The notes: generated by a model from the sequence alone, not told the origin. 64,000 nucleotides of DNA from Salmonella enterica subsp. enterica serovar Typhimurium str. LT2 (GCF_000006945.2 NC_003197.2:2914001-2978000); one strand, 5' to 3'. Shown: positions 47,125 through 60,005, counted from the stretch's first letter. A program made the numbers and translations.

Positions 47125-47655
47125 ATGGATAGTTCGTTTACGCCCATTGAACAAATGCTAAAATTTCGCGCCAGCCGTCACGAAGACTTTCCTTATCAGG
47201 AAATTCTTTTGACTCGTCTTTGTATGCACATGCAAGGCAAGCTCCTGGAAAACCGCAATAAGATGCTGAAGGCTCAAGGGATTAACGAGACGTTGTTTAT
47301 GGCGTTGATTACGCTGGAGTCTCAGGAAAACCACAGTATTCAGCCGTCTGAATTAAGCTGCGCGCTGGGTTCATCTCGCACCAATGCGACACGCATTGCA
47401 GATGAGCTGGAAAAACGCGGCTGGATTGAGCGTCGTGAGAGCGATAACGACCGCCGTTGCCTGCATCTGCAATTAACGGAGAAAGGCCAGGCATTTTTGC
47501 AAGAAGTGCTTCCGCCTCAGCATCATTGTCTGCATCAACTCTGGTCATCACTTAGCACAGCCGAAAAAGATCAACTTGAGCACATCACTCGTAAACTCCT
47601 GACGCGTCTTGATCAAATGGAGCAGGAAGGCACTGTTCTTGAGGCGCTGCGCTAA
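47125..47655 (+). CDS. emrR: MarR-family repressor EmrR (MprA)
   Basis: Winged-helix repressor (176 aa) of emrRAB, released by phenolic uncouplers and some antibiotics. The HTH is about 60-90 (LSCALGSSRTNATRIADELEKRGWIERRESDNDRR), with the typical DxR wing. A helical dimerisation domain surrounds it. The gene leads emrRAB; emrA follows after 126 bp. Confidence 0.97.
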   Translation: MDSSFTPIEQMLKFRASRHEDFPYQEILLTRLCMHMQGKLLENRNKMLKAQGINETLFMALITLESQENHSIQPSELSCALGSSRTNATRIADELEKRGWIERRESDNDRRCLHLQLTEKGQAFLQEVLPPQHHCLHQLWSSLSTAEKDQLEHITRKLLTRLDQMEQEGTVLEALR

Positions 47656-47781
47656 AGCGCCGACCCGCTCAAAAATCCAGATTAATAACAGGAAAGCGGA
47701 CAGGCCGGCACGCGTTACTGCTGGCCTTTCTGACAACAGGTCGGCTCAGCCGATGTGAATAATAAGATCGTGGAGAACAAC

Positions 47782-48954
47782 ATGAGCGCAAATGCGGAGA
47801 TCCAAACCCCGCAGCAACCGGCTAAGAAGAAAGGCAAACGCAAAACAGCGCTGCTACTTCTTACCTTGCTCTTTGTTATTATTGCCGTGGCATATGGAAT
47901 TTATTGGTTTTTAGTATTGCGTCATATTGAAGAGACAGATGATGCTTACGTGGCAGGGAACCAGGTTCAAATCATGGCGCAGGTGTCAGGCAGCGTGACG
48001 AAAGTCTGGGCTGATAACACCGACTTTGTAAAAGAGGGCGATGTTCTGGTCACGCTCGATCAGACTGACGCCAAACAAGCGTTTGAAAAAGCCAAAACGG
48101 CGCTGGCCTCCAGTGTGCGCCAGACGCACCAGTTGATGATTAACAGCAAGCAGTTGCAGGCGAATATCGACGTGCAAAAAACCGCCCTGGCGCAAGCGCA
48201 AAGCGACCTTAACCGTCGTGTGCCGCTGGGTAATGCCAATCTTATTGGCCGGGAAGAGCTGCAACACGCCCGCGATGCCGTCGCCAGCGCGCAGGCACAG
48301 CTGGATGTCGCCATTCAACAGTACAATGCCAACCAGGCAATGATACTCAACAGTAATCTGGAAGATCAGCCCGCGGTTCAACAAGCGGCGACCGAAGTGC
48401 GTAACGCCTGGCTGGCGCTGGAGCGTACTCGCATCGTCAGCCCAATGACTGGTTATGTCTCCCGCCGCGCCGTCCAGCCTGGCGCGCAAATCAGCCCCAC
48501 CACGCCGCTGATGGCCGTGGTGCCTGCAACCGATCTGTGGGTGGACGCTAACTTTAAAGAAACCCAATTAGCGAATATGCGCATTGGGCAGCCAGTGACG
48601 GTGATTACTGATATTTATGGCGACGACGTAAAATACACCGGTAAAGTCGTCGGTCTGGATATGGGAACAGGCAGCGCCTTCTCCCTGCTGCCCGCGCAAA
48701 ATGCGACGGGTAACTGGATTAAAGTGGTTCAACGTCTGCCGGTACGCGTCGAACTGGACGCCCGCCAGTTAGAACAACATCCGCTGCGTATTGGTTTATC
48801 GACGCTGGTCACCGTGGATACCGCTAATCGCGACGGTCAGGTACTGGCCAGCCAGGTACGAACGACGCCGGTTGCCGAAAGTAACGCACGCGAAATTAAT
48901 CTCGCGCCGGTCAATAAACTGATCGACGACATCGTACAGGCTAACGCGGGTTAA
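47782..48954 (+). CDS. emrA: Multidrug efflux adaptor EmrA
   Basis: Membrane-fusion protein (390 aa) linking EmrB to TolC for export of uncouplers and hydrophobic antibiotics. One N-terminal transmembrane helix (about 25-46, LLTLLFVIIAVAYGIYWFL), a lipoyl half-motif VSGSVTKVWADNTDFVKEGDVL, a long coiled-coil hairpin (about 90-200) and a matching lipoyl half with SPMTGYVSRRAVQPGAQIS. ATG at 47782 follows GTGGAGAACAAC; the frame opens earlier at 47755. Confidence 0.97.
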   Translation: MSANAEIQTPQQPAKKKGKRKTALLLLTLLFVIIAVAYGIYWFLVLRHIEETDDAYVAGNQVQIMAQVSGSVTKVWADNTDFVKEGDVLVTLDQTDAKQAFEKAKTALASSVRQTHQLMINSKQLQANIDVQKTALAQAQSDLNRRVPLGNANLIGREELQHARDAVASAQAQLDVAIQQYNANQAMILNSNLEDQPAVQQAATEVRNAWLALERTRIVSPMTGYVSRRAVQPGAQISPTTPLMAVVPATDLWVDANFKETQLANMRIGQPVTVITDIYGDDVKYTGKVVGLDMGTGSAFSLLPAQNATGNWIKVVQRLPVRVELDARQLEQHPLRIGLSTLVTVDTANRDGQVLASQVRTTPVAESNAREINLAPVNKLIDDIVQANAG

Positions 48955-48970
48955 TCCTGAGGTGCGTGTG

Positions 48971-50509
48971 ATGCAACAGCAAAAACCGCTGGAGGGCGCG
49001 CAGCTCGTCATCATGACGATCGCGCTGTCGCTGGCGACATTCATGCAGGTGCTGGACTCCACCATTGCCAACGTGGCGATTCCGACCATCGCCGGGAACC
49101 TGGGTTCTTCCCTAAGCCAGGGGACATGGGTTATCACCTCTTTCGGGGTGGCGAACGCTATCTCGATTCCCTTAACCGGCTGGCTGGCGAAACGTTTTGG
49201 CGAAGTCAAACTGTTCATGTGGTCGACGGTCGCCTTTGCCGCGGCCTCCTGGGCCTGTGGCGTATCCAGCAGCCTGAATATGCTGATCTTCTTCCGCGTG
49301 GTGCAGGGCGTGGTCGCCGGGCCGCTGATTCCGCTCTCGCAAAGCCTGTTGCTGAATAACTATCCGCCTGCAAAGCGCTCCATTGCGCTGGCGCTCTGGT
49401 CAATGACCGTCATTGTCGCGCCGATTTGCGGCCCGATTCTGGGGGGCTACATCAGTGATAATTACCACTGGGGATGGATTTTCTTCATCAACGTTCCGAT
49501 TGGCATCGCCGTCGTCCTGATGACGTTACACACGCTGCGCGGACGTGAAACGCATACCGAACGGCGACGTATTGACGCCGTCGGGCTGGCGCTACTGGTG
49601 ATTGGCATCGGCAGCCTGCAAATTATGCTCGATCGCGGTAAAGAGCTGGACTGGTTCTCCTCGCAGGAAATTATCATCCTGACCGTGGTCGCCGTCATCG
49701 CCATCAGTTTCCTGATCGTCTGGGAACTGACCGACGATCACCCTATCGTCGATCTTTCTCTTTTTAAATCGCGTAACTTCACGATTGGCTGCTTGTGCAT
49801 CAGCCTTGCCTATATGCTCTATTTCGGCGCCATTGTTCTATTGCCGCAGCTTTTGCAAGAGGTGTACGGCTATACCGCAACGTGGGCAGGTCTGGCGTCA
49901 GCGCCAGTCGGTATTATTCCGGTAATTTTGTCGCCGATTATCGGACGCTTCGCGCATAAACTGGATATGCGCAGGCTGGTCACGTTCAGCTTCATTATGT
50001 ACGCCGTCTGTTTTTACTGGCGCGCCTGGACGTTCGAACCGGGTATGGATTTCGGCGCTTCCGCATGGCCGCAGTTTATTCAGGGATTTGCCGTCGCCTG
50101 CTTCTTTATGCCGCTGACCACCATTACGCTCTCCGGGTTACCGCCAGAACGGCTGGCGGCGGCATCAAGCCTGTCGAACTTCACGCGAACGCTGGCAGGT
50201 TCCATCGGCACCTCGATTACCACCACTATGTGGACCGATCGTGAGTCGCTACACCATGCTCAGCTCACCGAGTCGGTTACGGCGTATAATCCAAACGCTC
50301 AGACTATGTACGATAAACTGGAAGGCTTAGGGATGACGCACCAACAGGCGTCAGGCTGGATAGCCCAGCAAATCACGAATCAGGGGCTGATTATTTCCGC
50401 CAACGAAATCTTCTGGATGTCGGCGGGGATCTTCCTGGTGCTGCTCGGCCTGGTGTGGTTCGCCAAACCGCCCTTCGGTGCGGGCGGCGGCGGTGGCGGC
50501 GCGCACTAA
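48971..50509 (+). CDS. emrB: Multidrug efflux MFS transporter EmrB
   Basis: DHA2-family proton antiporter (512 aa, 14 transmembrane helices) that works with EmrA and TolC. Motif C-like segment GPILGGYISDNYHWGWIFFINVP and motif LDSTIANVAIP near the start are present. The tail ends in a Gly-rich GAGGGGGGAH. The ATG at 48971 gives the family N-terminus MQQQKPLEGAQ; the frame opens 3 codons earlier. Confidence 0.97.
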   Translation: MQQQKPLEGAQLVIMTIALSLATFMQVLDSTIANVAIPTIAGNLGSSLSQGTWVITSFGVANAISIPLTGWLAKRFGEVKLFMWSTVAFAAASWACGVSSSLNMLIFFRVVQGVVAGPLIPLSQSLLLNNYPPAKRSIALALWSMTVIVAPICGPILGGYISDNYHWGWIFFINVPIGIAVVLMTLHTLRGRETHTERRRIDAVGLALLVIGIGSLQIMLDRGKELDWFSSQEIIILTVVAVIAISFLIVWELTDDHPIVDLSLFKSRNFTIGCLCISLAYMLYFGAIVLLPQLLQEVYGYTATWAGLASAPVGIIPVILSPIIGRFAHKLDMRRLVTFSFIMYAVCFYWRAWTFEPGMDFGASAWPQFIQGFAVACFFMPLTTITLSGLPPERLAAASSLSNFTRTLAGSIGTSITTTMWTDRESLHHAQLTESVTAYNPNAQTMYDKLEGLGMTHQQASGWIAQQITNQGLIISANEIFWMSAGIFLVLLGLVWFAKPPFGAGGGGGGAH

Positions 50510-50518
50510 CTATCTGAT

Positions 50519-50546
50519 AAAAGGGATCTGCGGATCCCTTTTTTAG
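50519..50546 (+). terminator. Terminator of emrRAB
   Basis: AAAAGGGATC-TGCG-GATCCCTTTTTT: strong stem with a T-tract, 10 bases after the emrB stop. The A-run on the other arm makes it bidirectional, serving the convergent porin gene. Confidence 0.9.
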
Positions 50547-50557
50547 TAGACCAACAA

Positions 50558-51928
50558 TCAGAAGAAATATTTGAATCTCAGACGCCCGCCGTAACGCGCA
50601 TCTTCACTGTTATCGCCATTATTCGGATTGGCCTCTACCCATGAAGCATAGGCACCGAGGTAGATGTTAAAGTTTTTCATATCCATCACGTTGGGGAATA
50701 AATATGAGGCATGAATAGTGTGAATGTCATAATTGCCGGGATCGGTGACCCAGCAATCGTCCTCACAAACGGCATCGATATTGGTAGCATTAAAGGCTTC
50801 GATTTTGTTATGCGCATAGATATAACCCAGTTCAAATCGATGCCACAACGCATTCACCCCGGCGGTAAAATCTGTCTCATCGGTCGCGTCCATATAGGCG
50901 GTATTCAGGTTAATCACTGCGCCATCTTCCGGGTCAGTTTTTTGACCATTCCAGGTCATGGTAAAACCATAGCCCGTACGATCTGACTGATCGATCCACT
51001 TCCCATTCTCATAATAGCCATAGGCGTTGTTAACGACGTTACTTTCCATCGCTATCGCCGTTGAAAAACGCCCGTTTTGCCAGGCGATAACCGGACGGAC
51101 GTAAGCCACGTTTTTATCGTTGCTTAAATCCATTCCGTGGTACTGCTTCTCGGTATATAACGTACTGCCATTTTCCAGCAATGTGTTAACTTCGAAATAC
51201 CAGTTGTCGATGGTTTTACTCAGCAGGAAGTTACCCCCGCTGTCGCTACGTCCCCGTCCTTCTTTCATCATATAGATATAGCCGTAACCGTCACTGTAAA
51301 GATCGTTCGCTGTATTCCCCGAATATTCAATAAACGTATCCTGATTCAGCGGGAACATATCGTAGGCTTCAAAACGACCAACCTTAATTTTCCAGTCATT
51401 CTCACGACCAAAGAAGAAAACGGCATCATCAAGGTTCATTTTTCCGGTCAGGTCCGCCAGAGGCTGTACAGAGAATCCGGCAAAATTACCGTTGTCCAGC
51501 CGCTGGTAGCCATCAAAGCCCAGCAACAGGCGTCCGTTAATATCCCAGCGTTCATTGGTTCCCGGTGCCCAATCTTTATTCGCTGACGTTCTCGTCGATG
51601 TCAGACTACCGGAACGGCTTGCCGCATCCATATTAAATTCGACATCGCCATAGAACTTAATATCGCTGAATCCGGATAAAGTCAGCTTCGGCGGCGTTTT
51701 ATCTGCTGCAATGGGCTCGGCGGACTGGACATTCACCGTCGGCGTAGCGGCGACCTGCTGCTGTTTCAACGAGCGAATTTGCGCCTCGGCATCGGATGCC
51801 CGTTTTTCAGCATTAACAACACGTTGCTCCAGTTCAGCCAGACGCTGCTCAATAGTGATATTATTCGCTGCCCAAAGGTTATGAGAAAAGCAAGCACCGA
51901 TCATCAGCGCTAAATATTTAGCCTTCAT
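50558..51928 (-). CDS. RafY-type sugar porin (Porin_8 family)
   Basis: Predicted outer-membrane glycoporin (456 aa). Signal peptide MKAKYLALMIGACFSHNLWA, then a coiled-coil (about 25-60; ITIEQRLAELEQRVVNAEKRA), like the periplasmic stalk of ScrY, and a beta-barrel rich in Gly/Tyr/Trp (about 85-456) ending KYFF, with terminal Phe. It resembles RafY-class raffinose porins; sugar substrate unknown. No sugar transport or hydrolase genes are nearby. Convergent with emrB. Confidence 0.85.
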   Translation of the reverse strand: MKAKYLALMIGACFSHNLWAANNITIEQRLAELEQRVVNAEKRASDAEAQIRSLKQQQVAATPTVNVQSAEPIAADKTPPKLTLSGFSDIKFYGDVEFNMDAASRSGSLTSTRTSANKDWAPGTNERWDINGRLLLGFDGYQRLDNGNFAGFSVQPLADLTGKMNLDDAVFFFGRENDWKIKVGRFEAYDMFPLNQDTFIEYSGNTANDLYSDGYGYIYMMKEGRGRSDSGGNFLLSKTIDNWYFEVNTLLENGSTLYTEKQYHGMDLSNDKNVAYVRPVIAWQNGRFSTAIAMESNVVNNAYGYYENGKWIDQSDRTGYGFTMTWNGQKTDPEDGAVINLNTAYMDATDETDFTAGVNALWHRFELGYIYAHNKIEAFNATNIDAVCEDDCWVTDPGNYDIHTIHASYLFPNVMDMKNFNIYLGAYASWVEANPNNGDNSEDARYGGRLRFKYFF

Positions 51929-52215
51929 TTTTTATCCCTTAAGTTTGATGTATACCAGATAAGATTTGCTAAAAACCCCATCGACCGGCTATTAGTAGAG
52001 TCTTGTTATTACCTGGATATCTGGCGCATTCCATTATGTTTTTCTATTAATTATTTATGATTTTTAGTTTATGTGATCAATACACTCTGGCATCGTGAGT
52101 TATCCGCCTTTTCTGTTTACCAGATCACATTTTATTATTTAACAGGCCAGGCATTACTTAATTTAAAATGTATTCTCGCCGCAAATATAATAAACGCAAA
52201 TTATATTAAGCAATA
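51929..52215. promoter_or_regulatory. Porin upstream region with CRP-like half-sites
   Basis: AT-rich gap. Two oppositely oriented TGTGATC motifs lie at 52072-52078 (plus) and 52123-52129 (minus, GATCACA). Each has a weak second arm. They suggest, but do not prove, cAMP-CRP control, which would fit a sugar porin. No gene is seen. Confidence 0.35.
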
Positions 52216-52246
52216 AAAAACCCCGGCCATAAACCGGGGTTAATTT
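52216..52246 (-). terminator. Terminator of luxS
   Basis: Read on the minus strand: ACCCCGG-TTTATGG-CCGGGGT followed by TTTTTATT. It lies 28 bases beyond the luxS stop. Confidence 0.9.
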
Positions 52247-52273
52247 AAATACTGGAACCGCTTACAAATAAGA

Positions 52274-52789
52274 CTAAATATGCAGTTCCTGCAGTTTTTC
52301 TTTCGGCAGCGCCAGCTCTTTATTGCTGTTCACGCGCACATCACGCTCCAGAATATGACGGGCAATGTCCTGCGCTTCACTGAGCGAGTGCATCTGATAC
52401 GTACCGCACTGGTAAACGTTCAGCTCCGGGATCTGGTTTTGATCCTGCACTTTCAGCACATCCGCCATCGCCGCTTTCCAGGCGTCGGCAACACGCTGCT
52501 CGTCCGGCGTGCCAATCAGGCTCATGTAAAAGCCGGTGCGGCAGCCCATCGGCGAGATATCGATAATCTCAACGCCGTTACCGTTGAGGTGGTCGCGCAT
52601 AAAGCCAGCAAACAGATGCTCAAGCGTATGAATCCCTTTTTCCGGCATCACTTCTTTGTTCGGAATGCAAAAACGCAGATCAAACACGGTGATTGCGTCG
52701 CCATGCGGGGTGTTCATCGTTTTTGCAACCCGGACCGCCGGCGCTTGCATCCGGGTATGATCGACTGCGAAGCTATCTAATAATGGCAT
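52274..52789 (-). CDS. luxS: S-ribosylhomocysteine lyase LuxS
   Basis: Metalloenzyme (171 aa) that cleaves S-ribosylhomocysteine to homocysteine and DPD, the precursor of autoinducer-2. Metal ligands H54 and H58 with the catalytic E57 in HTLEHLF; the nucleophilic Cys is C83 in SPMGCRTG; a third ligand is the Cys in YQCGTYQMHS (about 127). Single gene. micA starts 68 bp upstream on the opposite strand. Confidence 0.97.
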   Translation of the reverse strand: MPLLDSFAVDHTRMQAPAVRVAKTMNTPHGDAITVFDLRFCIPNKEVMPEKGIHTLEHLFAGFMRDHLNGNGVEIIDISPMGCRTGFYMSLIGTPDEQRVADAWKAAMADVLKVQDQNQIPELNVYQCGTYQMHSLSEAQDIARHILERDVRVNSNKELALPKEKLQELHI

Positions 52790-52822
52790 TTAGTCACCTC
52801 CGATAATTTTTTAAAAATAAAC

Positions 52823-52850
52823 TGAACTCTTTGTTCCGGGGCGAGTCTGA
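52823..52850 (+). promoter_or_regulatory. Sigma-E promoter of micA
   Basis: A -35 like TGAACTCTT at 52823 and a -10 TCTGA at 52846-52850, spaced as for RpoE promoters (GGAACTT...TCTGA). It ends 6 bases before the MicA start. Envelope-stress control of MicA is established. Confidence 0.65.
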
Positions 52851-52856
52851 GTATAT

Positions 52857-52930
52857 GAAAGACGCGCATTTGTTATCATCATCCCTGTTTTCAGCGATGA
52901 AATTTTGGCCACTCCGTGAGTGGCCTTTTT
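52857..52930 (+). ncRNA. micA: Hfq-dependent small RNA MicA
   Basis: About 74 nt, beginning GAAAGACGCGCATTTGTTAT and ending in the hairpin GGCCACTCCGTGAGTGGCC with TTTTT. It matches the known MicA (SraD) sequence, including its 5' seed and location between luxS and gshA. MicA pairs with ompA and other porin mRNAs and, in Salmonella, phoP-region targets are reported for E. coli MicA. The RNA reads away from luxS and stops 8 bases before the end of the convergent gshA. Confidence 0.95.
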
Positions 52931-52938
52931 CTTTTGGG

Positions 52939-54495
<1,557 letters not shown>

Positions 54496-54571
54496 ATTGA
54501 CCTCCCGCCTGTCCAAATCGTTTTAATAAGCATAACTGTAATGGCGGCCATACATGCCAAACCTACAATTA

Positions 54572-54997
54572 TTACCACCACATCATGCCCTGAACCGTCG
54601 CCGCTGCGAGCGCAACATAGCGCAGCGCCTTACCAAGACACAAAAAAAAGATCGTCCGCCCCCACGGGATGCGCATCCATCCCGCTAACAGGCACAACAA
54701 ATCACCGATGACCGGCATCCAGCTTAATAATAGTGTGGCTGCGCCATAACGCTTTAGCCAGCCAGTCGCTTTTTCCTGCCAACGCGACGTTTTGCGCAGC
54801 GGAAAGAAACGCCCAAGAATAACGTTAGTTACCCCTCCAAGGCTATTACCCATTGTTGCTGTTAAGACTAAGACCCAGGGATGGCTGACGCCGGAGACCA
54901 GCATAGCAACCAAAACCACCTCAGAATTACCGGGTAACAGCGTCGCGCTGAGAAAACTACTGGCAAACAGAGACAGGAGCGACAGTCCGTCACTCAC
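54572..54997 (-). CDS. yqaA: Inner-membrane protein YqaA (DedA/SNARE-associated type)
   Basis: Small membrane protein (141 aa, about four hydrophobic helices) of the YqaA subgroup of the DedA/VTT superfamily. Typical PGNSEVVLVAMLV and GNSLGGVTNVILGRFFP (about 47-65) are present. Function unknown; DedA relatives affect lipid flipping. Its start overlaps the yqaB stop by 4 bp, so it is translated with yqaB. Confidence 0.9.
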   Translation of the reverse strand: MSDGLSLLSLFASSFLSATLLPGNSEVVLVAMLVSGVSHPWVLVLTATMGNSLGGVTNVILGRFFPLRKTSRWQEKATGWLKRYGAATLLLSWMPVIGDLLCLLAGWMRIPWGRTIFFLCLGKALRYVALAAATVQGMMWW

Positions 54998-55560
54998 AAT
55001 AGTCGGACATCCACGGCATCCATTCCCGCCGCCCGCGCCGCCTGTAAACCAAAATCGGCATCTTCAAATACCACGCACTGCGTCGGCATGACGCCCATCC
55101 GCTGGGCGCACAGTAGGAAGGTGTCAGGCGCAGGTTTGTGATGCTGTACGTGATCTGCCGCCACAACCGCATCAAAATAACGACGCAGCCCCAGATGCGC
55201 TAACAGGGCTTCCGCGATAGCGCTTTCGCTACCGGTACCGACCGACATGGGACGCCGCCCATGCCACGCTTTAACCACCTCAACCAGCGGCAGCGGTTCT
55301 ACGCAGTCCAGCAGGATGCTTTTTACCGCGTCGGTTTTCTCACGCGCCAGTGACAGGGGATCAAGATCGGCATGGTTAAGCTCAATGATTGACTGGGCGA
55401 TAAGCCAGGTTGGCGAACCGTTAAGCGCGACCATTGCCTGTTCATCAAAACGAAGACCATAGCGCCCCAAAACCTCACGCCACGCTTTGCGATGCGTGGG
55501 TTCGGTATCCAGGAGAGTACCGTCCATATCAAAAATCAAACCAGCATAACGTGCGTACAT
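54994..55560 (-). CDS. yqaB: Fructose-1-phosphate phosphatase YqaB
   Basis: HAD-superfamily phosphatase (188 aa). Motif I FDMDGTLLDTEPT (nucleophile D11, acid D13), motif II SVGTGSESA, motif III K in HHKPAPDTFL and motif IV FEDADFGLQAARAAGM all present. E. coli YqaB acts on fructose-1-phosphate and other sugar phosphates. Upstream gene of a yqaB-yqaA pair. Confidence 0.94.
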   Translation of the reverse strand: MYARYAGLIFDMDGTLLDTEPTHRKAWREVLGRYGLRFDEQAMVALNGSPTWLIAQSIIELNHADLDPLSLAREKTDAVKSILLDCVEPLPLVEVVKAWHGRRPMSVGTGSESAIAEALLAHLGLRRYFDAVVAADHVQHHKPAPDTFLLCAQRMGVMPTQCVVFEDADFGLQAARAAGMDAVDVRLL

Positions 55561-55680
55561 CGTGTTCTCGCAAACCGAATAACCAGACAGTACTTTATCG
55601 CAATTGGTTGATTTTGTCGCTAATAGAGATGAAGAGGTATATTCAGGATAAGGGGGAAAAGCGATTGCAGGGCAGTAACG

Positions 55681-55796
55681 TATCCGGGAGGATTACTCGC
55701 CCTTCGGGCCGTTGCTGATGCAACGTTATCCTTCTGATGCCAGCGGTGATTACCGCTATCTTATCTGCATCTTCATCGCTGAAAGTATGGAGAATA
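55681..55796. repeat. rtT-like repeat unit A (shortened)
   Basis: Begins TATCCGGGAGGATT, the 3' end of tRNA-Arg, then CGCCCTTCGGGCCGTTGCTG and a shared tail ending GGAGAATA. About 116 bp, lacking an 11-base CTTACGGCTCG insert found in units B and C. Degenerate copy downstream of the last tRNA gene. The preceding 55561-55680 holds no recognised feature. Confidence 0.7.
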
Positions 55797-55930
55797 TGGT
55801 GCATCCGGGAGGATTACTCGCCTTACGGCTCGCCCTTCGGGCCGTTGCTGACGCAACGTTATCCTTCCTGGTGCCAGCGGTGATTATAACTATCTTATCT
55901 GCATCTTCATCGCTGAAAGTACGGAGAATA
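55797..55930. repeat. rtT-like repeat unit B
   Basis: 134 bp between units, starting with TGGTGCATCCGGGAGGATT (the encoded CCA and last 16 bases of tRNA-Arg, minus strand) and then diverging into ACTCGCCTTACGGCTCG. It ends just before argQ. Nearly identical to unit C, differing in a few bases (ATAACT versus ACCGCT). Confidence 0.8.
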
Positions 55931-56007
55931 TGGTGCATCCGGGAGGATTCGAACCTCCGACCGCTCGGTTCGTAGCCGAGTACTCTATCCAGCTGAGCTA
56001 CGGATGC
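55931..56007 (-). tRNA. argQ: tRNA-Arg (anticodon ACG)
   Basis: 77 nt, cloverleaf with GCATCCG acceptor, anticodon stem and loop CTCGGCTACGAACCGAG, T-loop GGTTCGAATCC and encoded CCA. A34 is edited to inosine, reading CGU/CGC/CGA. Last of four identical copies (minus strand). Confidence 0.98.
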
Positions 56008-56066
56008 ATTGGAAATGATGTTTACTACAAGATTTGATGTCGCATTTACTGCCACACTAAATAAGA

Positions 56067-56200
56067 TGGTGCATCCGGGAGGATTACTCGCCTTACGGCT
56101 CGCCCTTCGGGCCGTTGCTGACGCAACGTTATCCTTCCTGGTGCCAGCGGTGATTACCGCTATCTTATCCGTATCTTCATCACTGAAAGTACGGAGAATA
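56067..56200. repeat. rtT-like repeat unit C
   Basis: 134 bp, same plan as unit B: 19 bases of the tRNA-Arg 3' end including CCA, followed by the shared body. It lies between argQ and argZ. Confidence 0.8.
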
Positions 56201-56277
56201 TGGTGCATCCGGGAGGATTCGAACCTCCGACCGCTCGGTTCGTAGCCGAGTACTCTATCCAGCTGAGCTACGGATGC
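56201..56277 (-). tRNA. argZ: tRNA-Arg (anticodon ACG)
   Basis: 77 nt and identical to the copy at 55931-56007, with encoded CCA. Gene letter assigned by order as in E. coli. Confidence 0.97.
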
Positions 56278-56339
56278 ATCGGAAAACTTGCTTTACTGCC
56301 GATATTGATACCGCGGTGAAAGCCGTATCAAGTAAGAGA

Positions 56340-56416
56340 TGGTGCATCCGGGAGGATTCGAACCTCCGACCGCTCGGTTCGTAGCCGAGTACTCTATCCA
56401 GCTGAGCTACGGATGC
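56340..56416 (-). tRNA. argY: tRNA-Arg (anticodon ACG)
   Basis: 77 nt, identical to the other three copies; separated by a 62-bp spacer. Encoded CCA. Confidence 0.97.
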
Positions 56417-56478
56417 ATCGGGAAACTTACTTTACTGCAGATTTTGATACCGCGGTGAAAGCCGTATCAGGTAAGAGA

Positions 56479-56555
56479 TGGTGCATCCGGGAGGATTCGA
56501 ACCTCCGACCGCTCGGTTCGTAGCCGAGTACTCTATCCAGCTGAGCTACGGATGC
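56479..56555 (-). tRNA. argV: tRNA-Arg (anticodon ACG)
   Basis: 77 nt, identical to the other copies; directly downstream of serV with a 3-base gap. The argV/argY and argY/argZ spacers (about 62 bp) are near-identical, indicating tandem duplication. Confidence 0.97.
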
Positions 56556-56558
56556 AAA

Positions 56559-56651
56559 TGGCGGTGAGGCGGGGATTCGAACCCCGGATGCAGCTTTTGA
56601 CCGCATACTCCCTTAGCAGGGGAGCGCCTTCAGCCTCTCGGCCACCTCACC
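56559..56651 (-). tRNA. serV: tRNA-Ser (anticodon GCT)
   Basis: 93 nt class II tRNA with a long variable arm (GTATGCGGTCAAAAGCTGCAT), anticodon loop CTGCTAAG and encoded CCA. Reads AGC/AGU. First gene of the serV-argVYZQ operon. Confidence 0.98.
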
Positions 56652-56711
56652 ACACGCCTCTTACGAGTGCTTCGAAGAACTTGTTCTGCTCATCGTCGCT
56701 GCGTGGCGCAC

Positions 56712-56739
56712 ATATTACTTTCTGGGACTTATAAGTCAA
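56712..56739 (-). promoter_or_regulatory. Promoter of the serV-argVYZQ operon
   Basis: On the minus strand TTGACT, 16 bases, TAATAT, then the GC-rich GTGCGCCACGCAG as discriminator, as usual in stringently controlled stable-RNA promoters. It lies about 60 bp upstream of serV. Confidence 0.7.
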
Positions 56740-56954
56740 ACAATTTTTCCAGAGCTTTTATCGTTTGCACACTTCACGCTCAATTAGTCTGTAAAAAAGC
56801 CAAAAAGAGTGTTTTATCAACAGATAATTTGATGACACGCTGGCCGCCAAAAGCGCACCATATCAACAGTGAGGTTGAAAAAAGTCATGAAGGGACAACG
56901 CGGGCGAGCGAGAAGAGAGGCTGCGTCTCACCCGAAAAGTGAGACGCGAAAACC

Positions 56955-57140
56955 TTAGTAACTGGACTGCTGGGATTTTTCAGCCTGGATACGCTGGTAG
57001 ATCTCTTCACGATGGACAGAAACTTCTTTCGGGGCGTTCACGCCAATACGCACCTGGTTGCCCTTCACCCCTAAAACTGTCACGGTGACCTCATCGCCAA
57101 TCATGAGGGTCTCACCAACTCGACGAGTCAGAATCAGCAT
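56955..57140 (-). CDS. csrA: Carbon storage regulator CsrA
   Basis: RNA-binding dimer (61 aa) that binds GGA-containing hairpins in mRNA leaders and represses or stabilises them; it is antagonised by the CsrB/CsrC RNAs. Begins [18 protein letters not shown] with RNA-contacting L4 and R6/R7 and the [17 protein letters not shown] strand including R44. Full length. AAGGAG precedes the ATG. alaS lies upstream on the same strand. Confidence 0.98.
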
Positions 57141-57335
57141 TCTTTGCTCCTTGAAAGATTAAAAGAGTCGGGTCTCTCTGTATCCCGGCATTATCCATCA
57201 TATAACGCCAAAAAGTAAGCGATGACAAACACCTTAGGTGTAAGCAGTCATGGCATTACATTCTGTTAAACCTAAGTTTAGCCGATATACAAAACTTCAA
57301 CCTGACTTTATCGTTGTCGATAGCGTTGACGTAAA

Positions 57336-57357
57336 CGCCGCAGCACGGGCTGCGGCG
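57336..57357 (-). terminator. Hairpin after alaS
   Basis: CGCCGCAG-CACGGG-CTGCGGCG (reading minus strand) 18 bases after the alaS stop, followed only by TTT, so termination may be partial. Confidence 0.6.
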
Positions 57358-57374
57358 CCAACGAACGCTTATAA

Positions 57375-60005
<2,631 letters not shown>

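Noticed and set aside
55797..55816. Extra tRNA-Arg genes at the starts of the repeat units
   Set aside because: Only about 19 bases of the 3' end are present; no anticodon or D arm exists.
55650..56560. Evenly spaced repeats that resemble a CRISPR array or encode repeat proteins
   Set aside because: The repeats are tRNA-Arg genes plus rtT-like units. Short open frames through them on either strand are only translations of tRNA sequence.
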